Origin: Dehalococcoidia bacterium
Lineage (GTDB): Bacteria; Chloroflexota; Dehalococcoidia; Tepidiformales; Tepidiformaceae
NCBI GenBank assembly: GCA_022824925.1
Contig: JAJDYW010000024.1
Location: 1-64,000 of the forward strand
DNA: 64,000 nucleotides
Direction: 5' to 3'
Program-made: the position numbers and the translations under genes
Notes under the pieces: model-generated
Told to the model about the DNA's origin: nothing
What the model saw: only the letters and a program-made list of their open reading frames with translations
The model's database searches: none
Part shown: in pieces, positions 32,423 through 40,907 of the stretch
Layout: every line of letters begins with the position of its first letter
Numbering within the stretch: position 1 is the stretch's first letter

Positions 32423-33598
32423 ATGACGAGATTGACCGAGCTCGACGAGCATTTCTACCACCAGACCCCCAGCCCCGTGGACGCGCTGCGCGACACGGAC
32501 CCGCGTTACGTCGACCAGCACTGGTTCCAGTGCATGGACGTGGAGGGGCGCTGGATCGTGGGCGCCAACTGGCCGGTGTGGCCCAACAGCGGGCTCATCG
32601 AAAACGGCCAGATCATCGTGCACGGGGATACGCAGTACAACCTGCGCTACTCGAGCACGATCCAGCAGGACGGCTACAAGTCGGCGCGCACGAACCAGGT
32701 TGTGGGGCCGGCCTCGATGGAGGTCATCGATCCCCTGCGGAAGGCGCGCTTCACGCTCTCGCCCGACAACCACTGGGGCATCAGCTACGACCTCACGATG
32801 GACACCTACCTGCGCCCCGTGCAGACGCGCACGCCGATCGCGTTCGCGGGCTCGGCGACCCTGCCCGGCCTGCTCCCGTACTTCGAGATCATGGGGCGCT
32901 GGACGGGCGAGCTGAACGTCGACGGAACGACCTACGAGGTGAACCATGAGAACACCTGGGGCCAGCGCGACCGCTGCTGGGCGAGCCTCGGCGGCGAGCG
33001 CTGGCAGGGCTGGACGGGCCCGGCGCCGGGCGGCGGGGGCGTCTCGCCGCGGGGCGCGGGGCGCATCCACTGGCACAGCCACATCCAGTTCGACGACATC
33101 GGCTTCTGGTGGTGGATGGACGAGTTCATGGGGAGGCCACGCCTGGGCGGCACGCTCCAGGACAACCGCGGCAGCCACTTCGACGGCGCCGTCACCTGGG
33201 CCATGGACGACCCGCGCGAGCAGATCCGCGTCGTCGACTTCACGAACATCGACATCGAGACGCAGCCCGGGACGAAGAAGTTCCAGGCCGCGCAGATCAC
33301 GCTCATCGACGAGTACGGCGAGGAGTACGACCTCGAGTTCGAGATCATCAAGCCGAACTCGACGCGGCACATCCGCGGCGAGGGCTACGGCCAGCCCCGC
33401 TTCCTCGGCGGCTGGCAGGGCGACTGGCACGAGGAGTACGACAAGTACGACCTGAGCGACTGGCCGAGCTACGAGGGCTTCGCGCACCAGCTCTGGGACG
33501 GCGAGCACGCCGTGCGCTGCCGCTACAACGGGCGCGAAGGCATCGGGCACATGGAGATGAGCGGCACGCCGCCGCTCCCCCAGTGGGGCTTCGCTTGA
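32423..33598 (+). CDS. Second AttH/CrtC-like protein, paralogue of the preceding gene
   Basis: A 391-aa protein with the same architecture as its neighbour: an N-terminal half ending in EVIDPLRKARFTLSPDN (compare EIVDPFRAWRFKLEP in the paralogue), then NHENTWGQRDRCWAS as a degenerate 'SWG.R' site and a C-terminal beta region ending FEIIKPNSTRHIRGEGYGQPRFLGG. Trp, His and Tyr are unusually frequent (GFWWWMDEFMG). AGGAGAAGAG precedes ATG 32423. Probably co-transcribed with the gene before and the SDR after it. Function unknown; perhaps a hydratase or binding protein for a hydrophobic molecule. Confidence 0.7.
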   Translation: MTRLTELDEHFYHQTPSPVDALRDTDPRYVDQHWFQCMDVEGRWIVGANWPVWPNSGLIENGQIIVHGDTQYNLRYSSTIQQDGYKSARTNQVVGPASMEVIDPLRKARFTLSPDNHWGISYDLTMDTYLRPVQTRTPIAFAGSATLPGLLPYFEIMGRWTGELNVDGTTYEVNHENTWGQRDRCWASLGGERWQGWTGPAPGGGGVSPRGAGRIHWHSHIQFDDIGFWWWMDEFMGRPRLGGTLQDNRGSHFDGAVTWAMDDPREQIRVVDFTNIDIETQPGTKKFQAAQITLIDEYGEEYDLEFEIIKPNSTRHIRGEGYGQPRFLGGWQGDWHEEYDKYDLSDWPSYEGFAHQLWDGEHAVRCRYNGREGIGHMEMSGTPPLPQWGFA

Positions 33599-33626
33599 TG
33601 GCGCGGCCCGGCGGGGAGTGCCGGGC

Positions 33627-34388
33627 GTGAGCGCGTCGTTCGAGGGGAAGGCGATCATCGTCACGGGGGCGGCCTCGGGGATGGGGAGGGGCACGGCCGA
33701 GCTGCTCGCCGAGCGCGGCGCCCGCGTCGCCGTCGTCGACCCCGCCGCCGAAGGGCTCGCGGAGACGGCGGACGCCCTGCGCGCGGCCGGCGCCGAGGTC
33801 ATCGCCGAGCCCGTCAGCGTGGCCGACCCGGAGGCCGTCGACCGGCTGATCGCACAGGTGCGCTCGGCCTGGGGCGGCATCGACGGGCTCGTGCACTGCG
33901 GCGCGATCCTGCGCTACGCGGGCTCCCTCGAGACCGACATCGAGACGTGGCGCGAGGTCATCGACGTGAACCTGACGGGCACCTTCGTCATCGGGCACGC
34001 GGTGGCGACGGCGATGGTCGAGGACGGGCGCACGGGCGGCATCGTGAACATCGCCTCGGTGGCGGCGGTGATGGGCCTGCCGAACCTCGCCGCCTACTCC
34101 GCCTCGAAGGGCGGAGTGGCGGCGCTCTCGCGCTCGATGGCGGTCGAGCTGCTCCCGCACGGCATCCGCGTGAACTACATCTGCCCGGGCTTCGTCGAGA
34201 GCGGGATGACCGAGGACATCCTCTCGGAGGAGGGGGCGCGCGAGCGGATGGGCCAGCAGACGGCGACCGGCGCCGTCTGCGGCCCGCGGGACATCGCCGA
34301 GGCGTGCGCCTTCCTCCTGGGCGAGCAGAGCGCGGGCTACATCGCCGGCAACGGGCTCATGGTCGATTCCGGGGTGTCCATCCGCTAG
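33627..34388 (+). CDS. Short-chain dehydrogenase/reductase
   Basis: A 253-aa SDR. Cofactor loop TGAASGMGRG, Asp at the end of beta-2 (VAVVDPAAEG, hence NAD), an NNAG replaced by HCGA (LVHCGAIL), catalytic Ser in VNIASVAAVMG and YSASKGG as the YxxxK site. The replacement of NNAG is unusual but seen in some members. GTG 33627 was chosen for its GGGGAG upstream; GTG 33618 is an alternative. It lies in the run with the AttH-like pair and the VOC gene, suggesting it oxidises an alcohol in the same pathway. Confidence 0.9.
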   Translation: MSASFEGKAIIVTGAASGMGRGTAELLAERGARVAVVDPAAEGLAETADALRAAGAEVIAEPVSVADPEAVDRLIAQVRSAWGGIDGLVHCGAILRYAGSLETDIETWREVIDVNLTGTFVIGHAVATAMVEDGRTGGIVNIASVAAVMGLPNLAAYSASKGGVAALSRSMAVELLPHGIRVNYICPGFVESGMTEDILSEEGARERMGQQTATGAVCGPRDIAEACAFLLGEQSAGYIAGNGLMVDSGVSIR

Positions 34389-34422
34389 CATCGCCCGGCA
34401 GCACGCCACAGGGGGCAGAGCG

Positions 34423-34848
34423 ATGGGCATCCGCGGAGTGGGCCACACCTCGATCACGGTGCGCGACCTCGATCGCGCGGTCGCCTTCTACAAGCTGCTC
34501 GGGTTCGAGGACACGGGCACGCGCCTGCACCTCGACAACGAGTTCATCGAGACCCTGCAGGCGATCCCCGGGGCCGACATCACGGCGGCCGTGCTGCGCC
34601 TGAACGACTACGCCCTCGAGGTCATCAAGTACAACGCCCCCACCGGGTACGACCACAACCCCCTGCGCACCTCCGACGTGGGCGGCTTCCACATCTGCCT
34701 GATGGTGGACTCGGCGGACGACGAGTACGCCCGCCTGAAGGCCGCCGGCATGGAGTTCAAGTCCGAGGTGCTGGACTACGACGGGGGCATCCGCGTGGTG
34801 TACGGCTGGGACCCGGACGGGAACACGATCGAGCTGCTGTCGCAGTAA
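34423..34848 (+). CDS. VOC (glyoxalase/dioxygenase) superfamily protein
   Basis: A 141-aa paired beta-alpha-beta-beta-beta metal enzyme. First module: MGIRGVGHTSITVRDLDRAVAFYKLLGFED with the first His ligand; second module: GGFHICLMVDSADDEYARLKAAGMEF, a second His, then GIRVVYGWDPDGNTIELLSQ with the final Glu ligand. Members include lactoylglutathione lyase, methylmalonyl-CoA epimerase and extradiol dioxygenases. GGGGGCAG upstream. End of the catabolic-looking run; the substrate is unknown. Confidence 0.9.
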   Translation: MGIRGVGHTSITVRDLDRAVAFYKLLGFEDTGTRLHLDNEFIETLQAIPGADITAAVLRLNDYALEVIKYNAPTGYDHNPLRTSDVGGFHICLMVDSADDEYARLKAAGMEFKSEVLDYDGGIRVVYGWDPDGNTIELLSQ

Positions 34849-34911
34849 CCCCGGCGGGAGCGGGCACGAGGGGCGGTCAGCACCCCGATCTGGATCACGC
34901 AGTGGCGCCGC

Positions 34912-35472
34912 CTAGGCGTCGAAGATGTCGTTCAGCGCGCAGGAGAAACCGGGGAGCACGTCTCCACCGTCGAGAAAACCATCCCCGCCGAGCGTCGACA
35001 CGGCGCCGTCCACGAGGTGCACATCCACCGTGCGCGTACCAGGATGCACGACCCAGACGAGGCGCACGCCGTGGCTGAGCCACATCCGCGCCTTGTCGTT
35101 CATCGCGCGGCGGCTGTCGCCCGGCGATGCGACCTCCACGACCAGATCGGGAACCACTTCGGCGTAGCCGTCGACATCCTCGCCCAGCGGGAGGCGGTCC
35201 GCCGATGTGAACGCGATGTCGGGCTCTCGCACGGTGTCGGGGTCGTGTTCCAGCCACACCCCCGAATCCGAACCAACCAGGGTCCCGAGCCGTCCGGGCT
35301 TGATGAACGCACGCAGTTCGCTGCCAAGGTTCATGACGATCTTGCCGTGCCGCTGTCCACTCGCCATGGTTTCGCAGAGCACCCCCCGGATGAGTTCGCC
35401 CCGCCCACCCTCGCTGTGGAGCCTCAGCAGGTCCTCGGCAGTCAGCAGACTCGTCGCCTCGGTGGTGGTCAT
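34912..35472 (-). CDS. Uma2-family (DUF820) restriction endonuclease-like protein
   Basis: A 186-aa PD-(D/E)xK-fold protein. LTAEDLLRLHSEGGRGELIRGVLCETMASGQRHGKIV is the typical Uma2 opening; the nuclease core is REPDIAFTSADRLPLGEDVDGYAEVVPDLVVEVASPGDSRRAM with the PD and EVxSP motifs, then KARMWLSHGVRLVWVVHPGTRTVDV. Uma2 proteins are widespread and multi-copy in Chloroflexota and Cyanobacteria; their role is unclear. ATG 35472 follows GGGAGCGA. No partner genes nearby. Confidence 0.9.
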   Translation of the reverse strand: MTTTEATSLLTAEDLLRLHSEGGRGELIRGVLCETMASGQRHGKIVMNLGSELRAFIKPGRLGTLVGSDSGVWLEHDPDTVREPDIAFTSADRLPLGEDVDGYAEVVPDLVVEVASPGDSRRAMNDKARMWLSHGVRLVWVVHPGTRTVDVHLVDGAVSTLGGDGFLDGGDVLPGFSCALNDIFDA

Positions 35473-35602
35473 CGGTGATCGCTCCCGTGGGGGATCATTG
35501 TACAGCGCCTCCGAAGCGACCATCCGAAGCGCGGCCTGCAGGACGGCAGGGTCGTCAATCCACCGAGCTGCTGTCGCAGTCGCCTGTTCCCGCGCGCGCG
35601 AC

Positions 35603-35953
35603 CTAGGGCAGGTCGACCTCGATCGCGGACACCTTCGCGGGGCCGCCTCCGGTGTTGGTCCAGGAGTGGAGGGTGTTGTCGCCCTCGATGACGAGGTCGC
35701 CCTCGTAGACGGTCACGGATTCGCCCCCGTCGAGGGCGAACTCGAGCTGGCCCTTCGCGATGTAGACATACACGTCGCAGTGGACGGCGTGCCAGCCGGT
35801 CGTCTGGCCGGGCTCGAACTCGACCACGAGCCAGCGCCCGCCGACACCGGCAGGCACATCGAAGTCGTGGGCACGGGAGCGGGGCAACTCGCGGCTCTCC
35901 GCGATGACGGCCTTGCCCGCGGCGTTCTGGCGCGTGCGGATGAACTTGCTCAT
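35603..35953 (-). CDS. Cupin domain protein
   Basis: A 116-aa cupin: FEPGQTTGWHAVHCDVYVYIAKGQLEFALDG is the first motif (two His spaced by three, Tyr/Glu ligand weaker than usual) and VYEGDLVIEGDNTLHSWTNTGGGPAKV the second. Third in a compact minus-strand operon behind a 29-aa membrane peptide and a 71-aa protein; its ATG overlaps the 71-aa gene's stop. Likely a metal-dependent small-molecule enzyme or sensor. Confidence 0.82.
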   Translation of the reverse strand: MSKFIRTRQNAAGKAVIAESRELPRSRAHDFDVPAGVGGRWLVVEFEPGQTTGWHAVHCDVYVYIAKGQLEFALDGGESVTVYEGDLVIEGDNTLHSWTNTGGGPAKVSAIEVDLP

Positions 35954-36165
35954 GCCCGCCGTACCCGGCGCTCGTCCTTGTAGACGATGAGGAGATAGAG
36001 GGTGTCGCCGGCTTCGCTTCCGGCAGCGGCAAGCTGCATGGAGACCACCTCGCTGGCGATGTGGTCGTTGAGCCACTGGTCCGCCTGGCTGTCGAGGTCG
36101 TCGGGATTGCCGGCGGAGAGGATGGTGGTCCGCAGGTAGCTGGCGCTGGTGTTGACGGCGCTCAT
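35950..36165 (-). CDS. Small hypothetical protein, 71 aa
   Basis: Not recognised. A soluble protein with a helical start MSAVNTSASYLRTTILSAGNPDDLDSQADQWLNDHIASE and a beta-strand end VVSMQLAAAGSEAGDTLYLLIVYKDE. The frame is tightly coupled to the cupin (ATGA overlap), so the product is real. It may be the partner of the cupin or of the short membrane peptide upstream. Confidence 0.68.
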   Translation of the reverse strand: MSAVNTSASYLRTTILSAGNPDDLDSQADQWLNDHIASEVVSMQLAAAGSEAGDTLYLLIVYKDERRVRRA

Positions 36166-36206
36166 GGCGCGGCGACGGTACGCGGGCGGGGGAGGCGGAG
36201 CAAGGG

Positions 36207-36296
36207 CTACCAGACGAGGTCGCCGATGATCCAGCCGAGGGCCGCGGCGGTCACCGTGACGGGGACGAGGTTGACGAGGAAGTAGCGCATCGGCAT
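36207..36296 (-). CDS. 29-residue single-pass membrane peptide
   Basis: A short gene with sequence MPMRYFLVNLVPVTVTAAAL then GWIIGDLVW: one predicted membrane helix spanning about residues 5-26, positively charged Arg at the N-side and an acidic Asp near the end. ATG 36296 follows AGGAGAGC at a suitable distance (8 nt), unusually good support for so short a gene. It is the first gene behind the AT-rich operator candidate at 36324-36351 and lies 41 nt before the 71-aa gene. Function unknown. Confidence 0.65.
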   Translation of the reverse strand: MPMRYFLVNLVPVTVTAAALGWIIGDLVW

Positions 36297-36323
36297 GGCG
36301 TTGCTCTCCTGTTCGTCCGGTCA

Positions 36324-36351
36324 ATTGCTAAGTATACATCGCGCATTAGCA
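36324..36351. promoter_or_regulatory. AT-rich inverted repeat between divergent genes
   Basis: TGCTAA (36326-36331) and TTAGCA (36346-36351) form a 6-bp inverted repeat with a 14-bp spacer containing GTATAC. The start of the element matches the motif upstream of padR (ATTGCYAAGTAT). It lies between the membrane peptide (minus) and the geranylgeranyl-reductase-like gene (plus), so it could regulate both. Confidence 0.5.
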
Positions 36352-36389
36352 GTGGGGTCCGCGGCGGGCGCCGCCGCTAGAATCGTGGG

Positions 36390-37559
36390 ATGGGCGCGTT
36401 CGACGCGATCGTGGTCGGGGCGGGGCCGGCGGGCAGCACGGCGGCGCGAGAGCTGGCCGCCTCGGGCGCACGGGTGCTGGTGGTCGACCGCGCCGAGTTC
36501 CCCCGCTACAAGGCCTGCGGCGGGGGCGTGCCCCTGCGGGCGGAGCGGATGCTGCCCTTCCCCATCGACAGCGTCGTCGAGGACTCCGTCTCACGCATCG
36601 AGATGTCGGCGCGCGGGAAGATGGCGTTCACGAAGCGTTCCCGGGGGCCGTTCGCGCGGATGGTCATGCGCGACCGCTTCGACGCGCTCCTGCTGGAGCA
36701 CGCGCAGCGGGCGGGCGCGGAGCTGCGAACGGGCACGGTCGTGCGCGAGCTCGACCTGAACGGCCGCGCTCGCATCCGGGCGGACGGATTCGAGGCGGAG
36801 GCGGAGACCCTCATCTGCGCCGACGGAGCGCACTCGCCGGTGGGGCGGATGGCGGGGCTGGGGCTCGACCTCGCGGAGTGCGCGGCCTGGGAGGTGGAGG
36901 TGCGGGGCCGCCCCCGCGACGCCTCCGTGGCCGAAGCCTGCACGCTCATCGACCTCGGTTACGACCCCTGGGGATACGCCTGGCTTTTCCCGAAGGCGGA
37001 GCTGCTCTCGATCGGTATCGTGCTGCCGAGGGAGGAGGCGGGCCGGATGAAGGCGCTCGTCGACCGCTACCTCGAGCGGCTGGGGCTGCGGGAGGCGGAG
37101 GTCGCGATCGCGCGGGGGCACAAGATCCGCTTCCGGCGGGGCGAGGAGGCGGTGGCGAGCGAGCGCGTCGCGCTTGCCGGGGACGCGGCGGGCCTCGCGG
37201 ACGAGTTCACGGCGGAGGGCATCTCGTACGCCATCCACTCGGGGCGGCTGGTAGCGCGGGCGGCGCTGGGAACGCTCGCCGGGGAGGGGAGCCTGCGCCG
37301 TTACCAGGCCGACCTCGAAGAGGAGATCCAGCCGGAGCTGGATGCGGCGCGGGTCATCGCCTACATGTTCTACGGGATGCTCAAGCGCGCCCGCCGTCCG
37401 TGGATGCTGGCGAGCGAGCACACGCCCTTCCTGTGGGGCTCCCTCTTCGCGGTGCAGCGGGGTGAATCGAGCTATGCGCGCGAGGCCAAGCGCGCCGGAC
37501 CGCTGACGGCAGTCGCGGGGGCCATGCTGCGACGGCGGGACCGGCAGCGTCGGGTTTGA
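36390..37559 (+). CDS. Geranylgeranyl reductase family FAD-dependent oxidoreductase
   Basis: A 389-aa flavoprotein. FAD loop AIVVGAGPAGSTAARELAASGARVLVVDRAEFPRYKACGGGVP (residues 6-48) is diagnostic of the geranylgeranyl reductase / digeranylgeranylglycerophospholipid reductase family, including PRYKACGG. Other parts: RDRFDALLLEHAQRAGAE, ICADGAHSPV, the GYAWLFPKAELLSIGIVL strand and the second FAD segment VALAGDAAGLADEFTAEGISYAIHSG. Family members saturate isoprenoid chains of quinones, lipids or chlorophyll precursors. Likely reduces a menaquinone or lipid side chain. Start ATG near a divergent operator. Confidence 0.92.
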   Translation: MGAFDAIVVGAGPAGSTAARELAASGARVLVVDRAEFPRYKACGGGVPLRAERMLPFPIDSVVEDSVSRIEMSARGKMAFTKRSRGPFARMVMRDRFDALLLEHAQRAGAELRTGTVVRELDLNGRARIRADGFEAEAETLICADGAHSPVGRMAGLGLDLAECAAWEVEVRGRPRDASVAEACTLIDLGYDPWGYAWLFPKAELLSIGIVLPREEAGRMKALVDRYLERLGLREAEVAIARGHKIRFRRGEEAVASERVALAGDAAGLADEFTAEGISYAIHSGRLVARAALGTLAGEGSLRRYQADLEEEIQPELDAARVIAYMFYGMLKRARRPWMLASEHTPFLWGSLFAVQRGESSYAREAKRAGPLTAVAGAMLRRRDRQRRV

Positions 37560-37741
37560 TCGCCGCCCGCAGCAGCCGTACGCTCGTGGGCGGAATGCAG
37601 ACAGGCAGGACTCGCAGCTAGTGCCGGGACGCCCCCACGGGGCGGCCCCGAAGCGCCTCCCCGCCCGATGGCTTGGATCGGGCCGAGTTGCCGCCGCATT
37701 CCCACGCCTCCTTCCCCTCTCCAGACACGTCTGCGCGCGGC

Positions 37742-38542
37742 ATGGGTTTCCGCATGGCCAGACGCTCACCGCTCGCCACAACGCTCTCGCAACACCGGCT
37801 CCGCGACGAGAAGGTCGCGGAACGCATCGTGACCTCCACCGGGCTGTCGCCACCAGCGCTCGTGTTCGAGTTTGGGGCGGGCGACGGCATCCTGACAGCG
37901 GCGCTGGTCCCGCACACGGGCCGGGTGGTGGCCATCGAGCGTGACCGGGCCCTCTGGCGCCGGCTGCGGGACCGCTTCCCGGACGAGCCCCGCGTTCGCC
38001 CGCTGCTCGGCGACTTCCGGGAGGTCGCGCTACCGCGCCGGGGCGAGTACTCGGTCGTCGCGAACCTGCCGTTCGCCCACACCTCGGAAGCGATGCGCCT
38101 CCTGCTGGAGGCCCGCAACCGGCCCCGCTCGGCGCACCTGGTGATGTCCCGGGACGCGGCCATGCGCTGGGGTGGCTTTGGAGGGGAGACGATGGTCTCC
38201 GTGCTCTTCAAGCCGTGGTTCGAGTTCCGCGTGGCGCTGGCGCTGCGGCGGCGAGACTTCGTGCCTCCGCCGAGAACGGACTGCGTGCTCCTGAGCGCCC
38301 GCCTGCGCCCGGGACCGCTGGTTTCGGCATCGGAGGCAAGGCGCTGGGAGCACTTCGTCCGCCGGGGGTTCGGCGCGGGGCGGGGGAGCGTGCGCCGGAA
38401 TCTGGCGGGCGTCGTCGGCTACGAACAGTTCAAGCGAAGGGCACGAGCCCTTGGAGTCGAGTCCGGGGCGCGTCCGGGCACGGTGTCATTCGAGCAGTGG
38501 CTTGGCCTCTGGCGGGCAACGAGCAAGGGGAGGAGGCCTTGA
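37742..38542 (+). CDS. Erm/KsgA-type rRNA adenine N6-methyltransferase
   Basis: A 266-aa rRNA adenine methyltransferase of the RrnaAD superfamily. LATTLSQHRLRDEKVAERIV gives the SQ.....V..I opening; motif I is LVFEFGAGDGILTAAL; the acidic loop VVAIERDRAL; GDFREVALPRRGEYSVVANLPFAHTSEAMRLLL contains the D-R-F/D motif and a NLPF active-site motif (NIPY in classical Erm, NLPY in KsgA). The sequence is closer to Erm proteins than to KsgA. If Erm-like, it would dimethylate 23S rRNA A2058. ATG 37754 and a TTG at 37673 are alternative starts. Follows the flavoprotein by about 180 nt. Confidence 0.8.
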   Translation: MGFRMARRSPLATTLSQHRLRDEKVAERIVTSTGLSPPALVFEFGAGDGILTAALVPHTGRVVAIERDRALWRRLRDRFPDEPRVRPLLGDFREVALPRRGEYSVVANLPFAHTSEAMRLLLEARNRPRSAHLVMSRDAAMRWGGFGGETMVSVLFKPWFEFRVALALRRRDFVPPPRTDCVLLSARLRPGPLVSASEARRWEHFVRRGFGAGRGSVRRNLAGVVGYEQFKRRARALGVESGARPGTVSFEQWLGLWRATSKGRRP

Positions 38543-38543
38543 T

Positions 38544-38569
38544 GGCCGGGCGCCTTAACCCGCCCGGCC
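38544..38569 (+). terminator. Rho-independent-type hairpin after the rRNA methyltransferase
   Basis: GGCCGGGCG (38544-38552), 8-nt loop, CGCCCGGCC (38561-38569): a perfect 9-bp stem immediately after the stop codon (38540-38542), followed by TT only. It also lies 60 nt before the next gene. Confidence 0.65.
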
Positions 38570-38629
38570 TTGCCGCAGGCGCGGCAGCGCCCGTAGGCTG
38601 GAGCGACACCCTTCCTGGAGATCCAGCGG

Positions 38630-39223
38630 ATGGCTCAGAGTGCGACGCGCGACGTGCGGCCCGACGGCAAGCTGAGGCTGCCCCCCGGCCAGCGGCTCAC
38701 CGAGGGCTGGCCCGTGCTCCACTACGGCGCCATCCCGCGGCTCGATCCGGAGACGTGGCGGTTCCACGTCTGGGGGCTCGTCGAGGAGGAGCGCAAGTTC
38801 ACCTGGGACGAGTTCAACGCCCTCGGCGCCACGACGGACACCAGCGACATCCACTGCGTGACCACCTGGAGCAAGTACGACAACGAGTGGGAGGGCGTGC
38901 CCTTCCGCGCGTTCTACGACGCCATCAAGGTGAAGCCCGAGGCGAAGGTCGTGATGGTCCACAGCTACGGCGGATACACGACGAACGTGCCGCTGGAGGA
39001 CCTGCTCGCGGACGGCGTGCTCTTCGCCCGGAGCCACAACGGCGAGCCGCTCACGAAGGAGCACGGCTGGCCGCTACGGCTGGTGGTGCCCCACCTCTAC
39101 TTCTGGAAGAGCGCGAAGTGGATCGGCGGCATGCAATTCATCGACCAGGACCGCCCCGGCTTCTGGGAGATGTACGGCTACCACATGTACGGCGACCCCT
39201 GGAAGGAACAGCGCTACTCCTAG
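38630..39223 (+). CDS. Sulfite-oxidase-fold molybdopterin oxidoreductase (single domain)
   Basis: A 197-aa protein comprising the molybdenum-cofactor domain of the sulfite oxidase / MsrP family. [32 protein letters not shown] opens the domain, [20 protein letters not shown] carries the Mo-ligand cysteine, [19 protein letters not shown] and [30 protein letters not shown] complete it. It lacks a signal peptide and the C-terminal dimer domain of true sulfite oxidase. This places it in the cytoplasm, unlike Tat-exported MsrP. It would use molybdenum brought in by ModABC. Confidence 0.88.
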   Translation: MAQSATRDVRPDGKLRLPPGQRLTEGWPVLHYGAIPRLDPETWRFHVWGLVEEERKFTWDEFNALGATTDTSDIHCVTTWSKYDNEWEGVPFRAFYDAIKVKPEAKVVMVHSYGGYTTNVPLEDLLADGVLFARSHNGEPLTKEHGWPLRLVVPHLYFWKSAKWIGGMQFIDQDRPGFWEMYGYHMYGDPWKEQRYS

Positions 39224-39227
39224 CGCC

Positions 39228-40907
39228 CTACCCGGCCGCCTCCAGCAGCTCCCCTGCCGCGGCGCGGTTGGCGGGGGTGTCGCCGCCGAGCATGAGCGCC
39301 AGTTCGCGCAGGCGGTCCTCCCCCTCCACCTCCTCGATATCGCTCCAGGCGCCGCCGTCCTCGCCCGCCTTGGTCACCACGAAGTGGCGGGCGCCGTAGG
39401 CGGCGACCTGGGGCAGGTGCGTCACGCAGAGCACCTGGTGGCGTTCGGCAAGACGCCGGAGCGCCCCGCCGACGACCGATCCCGCACGTCCGCCGACGCC
39501 CTCGTCGACCTCGTCGAGGACGACGAGGCGGGGCTCGGCCGCTGCCCCGAGGACGGTCGTGAGGGCCAGAAGGAACCGCGAAGTCTCGCCGCCGCTGGCG
39601 ACACTGCGGAGGGGCCGGGGCGGGCTGCCGGGGTTGAACGACGCGAGCAGCTCCATCTGGTCGACGCCCGACTCGGTGAACGCACGGATACCCGGCTCCC
39701 CACCGATCGAGGCGTCGGCGCCGGGAGCGACGACCTCGTAGTCGGGAAGGGTCACGGCGAGGCCATCGGCGTCGTCCTCGCAGGCGAAGCCGGCGGCGAG
39801 GGCGGCGCCCGGCATCTCCAGCCGCTCCAGCTCGGCGGAGACCTCGGCGATGAGGCGGGCGGCGGCCTCGCGGCGCGCCTGCGAGAGGGAAGCGGCGGCC
39901 TCCGCGGCCACGCCCGCGAGCGCCCCGGCGCGTTCGCGCAGGTCCTCCAGCGAGGCGCCGGCGGTCTCGATCGCATCGAGCCGCTCCCGCGCCTCCTGCT
40001 CGTAGGCGAGGATCGCCTCCACGCGCTCGCCGTACTTGCGGCGGAGGCGGGCGATCAGGTCGAGGCGGGCATCGACCGCCTCCCGGCGCTCGGGGTCGTC
40101 CTCGAGGGTCTCGCGGTAGGCGCGCAGGGAGCGGCCGAGGTCGGCGGCGGCCTGCTCGAGGGTGACGCCCTGGGCGGCAAGGTCGTCCGCGTCGGGGTCG
40201 CTCTCGCCGATCTCCTCGAGGGCGGCGACGGCCTCGGCGATGGAGGGCGCATCGAGCGCCTCCAGCGCCGTCGCGGAGGCGGCGAGCAGCCGTTCGACGC
40301 TCCCCAGGCGGCGCTGTTCGCGGCGGAGGGCCTCGTCCTCGCCGGGCACGAGGCCGGCGCCGGCGATCTCCTCGGTTTCGAAGCGGAGCTGGTCGATGAG
40401 GCGCTCGCGCTCGCGGGAGTCGAGGCTGACGGCCTCGATCTCGCGGCGCAGGGCGCGAAGCTCGCGGACCTGGGTCGCGAGGGCGTCCCGGCGCGCCTGC
40501 AGGCCCCCGAAGGCGTCGAGCACGGCGAGCTGGACGGCTGGGCGCAGCAGCGTGAGCTGCTCCGACTGACCGTGAATGTCGATGACGCGGGCGCCCAGCT
40601 CGCGGAGCCGGTCGGCGGGGGCGCTCTCGCCGTCGATGCGCCCCGCGGTGCGCCCGGAGAGGCGCACGGTGCGCTCGACCGCCAGGCAGGCGTCGCCGGC
40701 GCGCACCGTCGCGCAGACGCGGGCGCTGTCGGCGCCCGCGGCGACGACGCCGCGTCCGTGGCGGCCGCCGAAGAGGAAGTCGAGGGCGTCAACGATGATG
40801 GACTTGCCGGCGCCCGTCTCGCCCGTGATCACGTTGAGGCCGGGGCCGGGCGCGAGGGTGACGTCGCGGGCGACGGCGAAGGCGGTGACGGTGAGCTGCT
40901 CAATCAC
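39228..40907 (-). CDS. recN: DNA repair protein RecN
   Basis: A 559-aa SMC-like ATPase for double-strand-break repair. Walker [21 protein letters not shown] near residue 30, two coiled-coil arms (for example [18 protein letters not shown] region and the Ala/Glu-rich stretch), then the C-terminal [17 protein letters not shown] signature and Walker [40 protein letters not shown]. Last gene of the tlyA-nadK-recN operon, with an 8-nt overlap with nadK. Such operons are common in Gram-positive bacteria and Chloroflexota. Confidence 0.96.
   Translation of the reverse strand: MIEQLTVTAFAVARDVTLAPGPGLNVITGETGAGKSIIVDALDFLFGGRHGRGVVAAGADSARVCATVRAGDACLAVERTVRLSGRTAGRIDGESAPADRLRELGARVIDIHGQSEQLTLLRPAVQLAVLDAFGGLQARRDALATQVRELRALRREIEAVSLDSRERERLIDQLRFETEEIAGAGLVPGEDEALRREQRRLGSVERLLAASATALEALDAPSIAEAVAALEEIGESDPDADDLAAQGVTLEQAAADLGRSLRAYRETLEDDPERREAVDARLDLIARLRRKYGERVEAILAYEQEARERLDAIETAGASLEDLRERAGALAGVAAEAAASLSQARREAAARLIAEVSAELERLEMPGAALAAGFACEDDADGLAVTLPDYEVVAPGADASIGGEPGIRAFTESGVDQMELLASFNPGSPPRPLRSVASGGETSRFLLALTTVLGAAAEPRLVVLDEVDEGVGGRAGSVVGGALRRLAERHQVLCVTHLPQVAAYGARHFVVTKAGEDGGAWSDIEEVEGEDRLRELALMLGGDTPANRAAAGELLEAAG

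Noticed and set aside
39752..39976. Pro/Arg-rich small ORFs inside recN and other housekeeping genes
   Set aside because: They lie in alternate frames of a conserved protein and have the Arg/Pro/Ser composition of GC-driven shadows.
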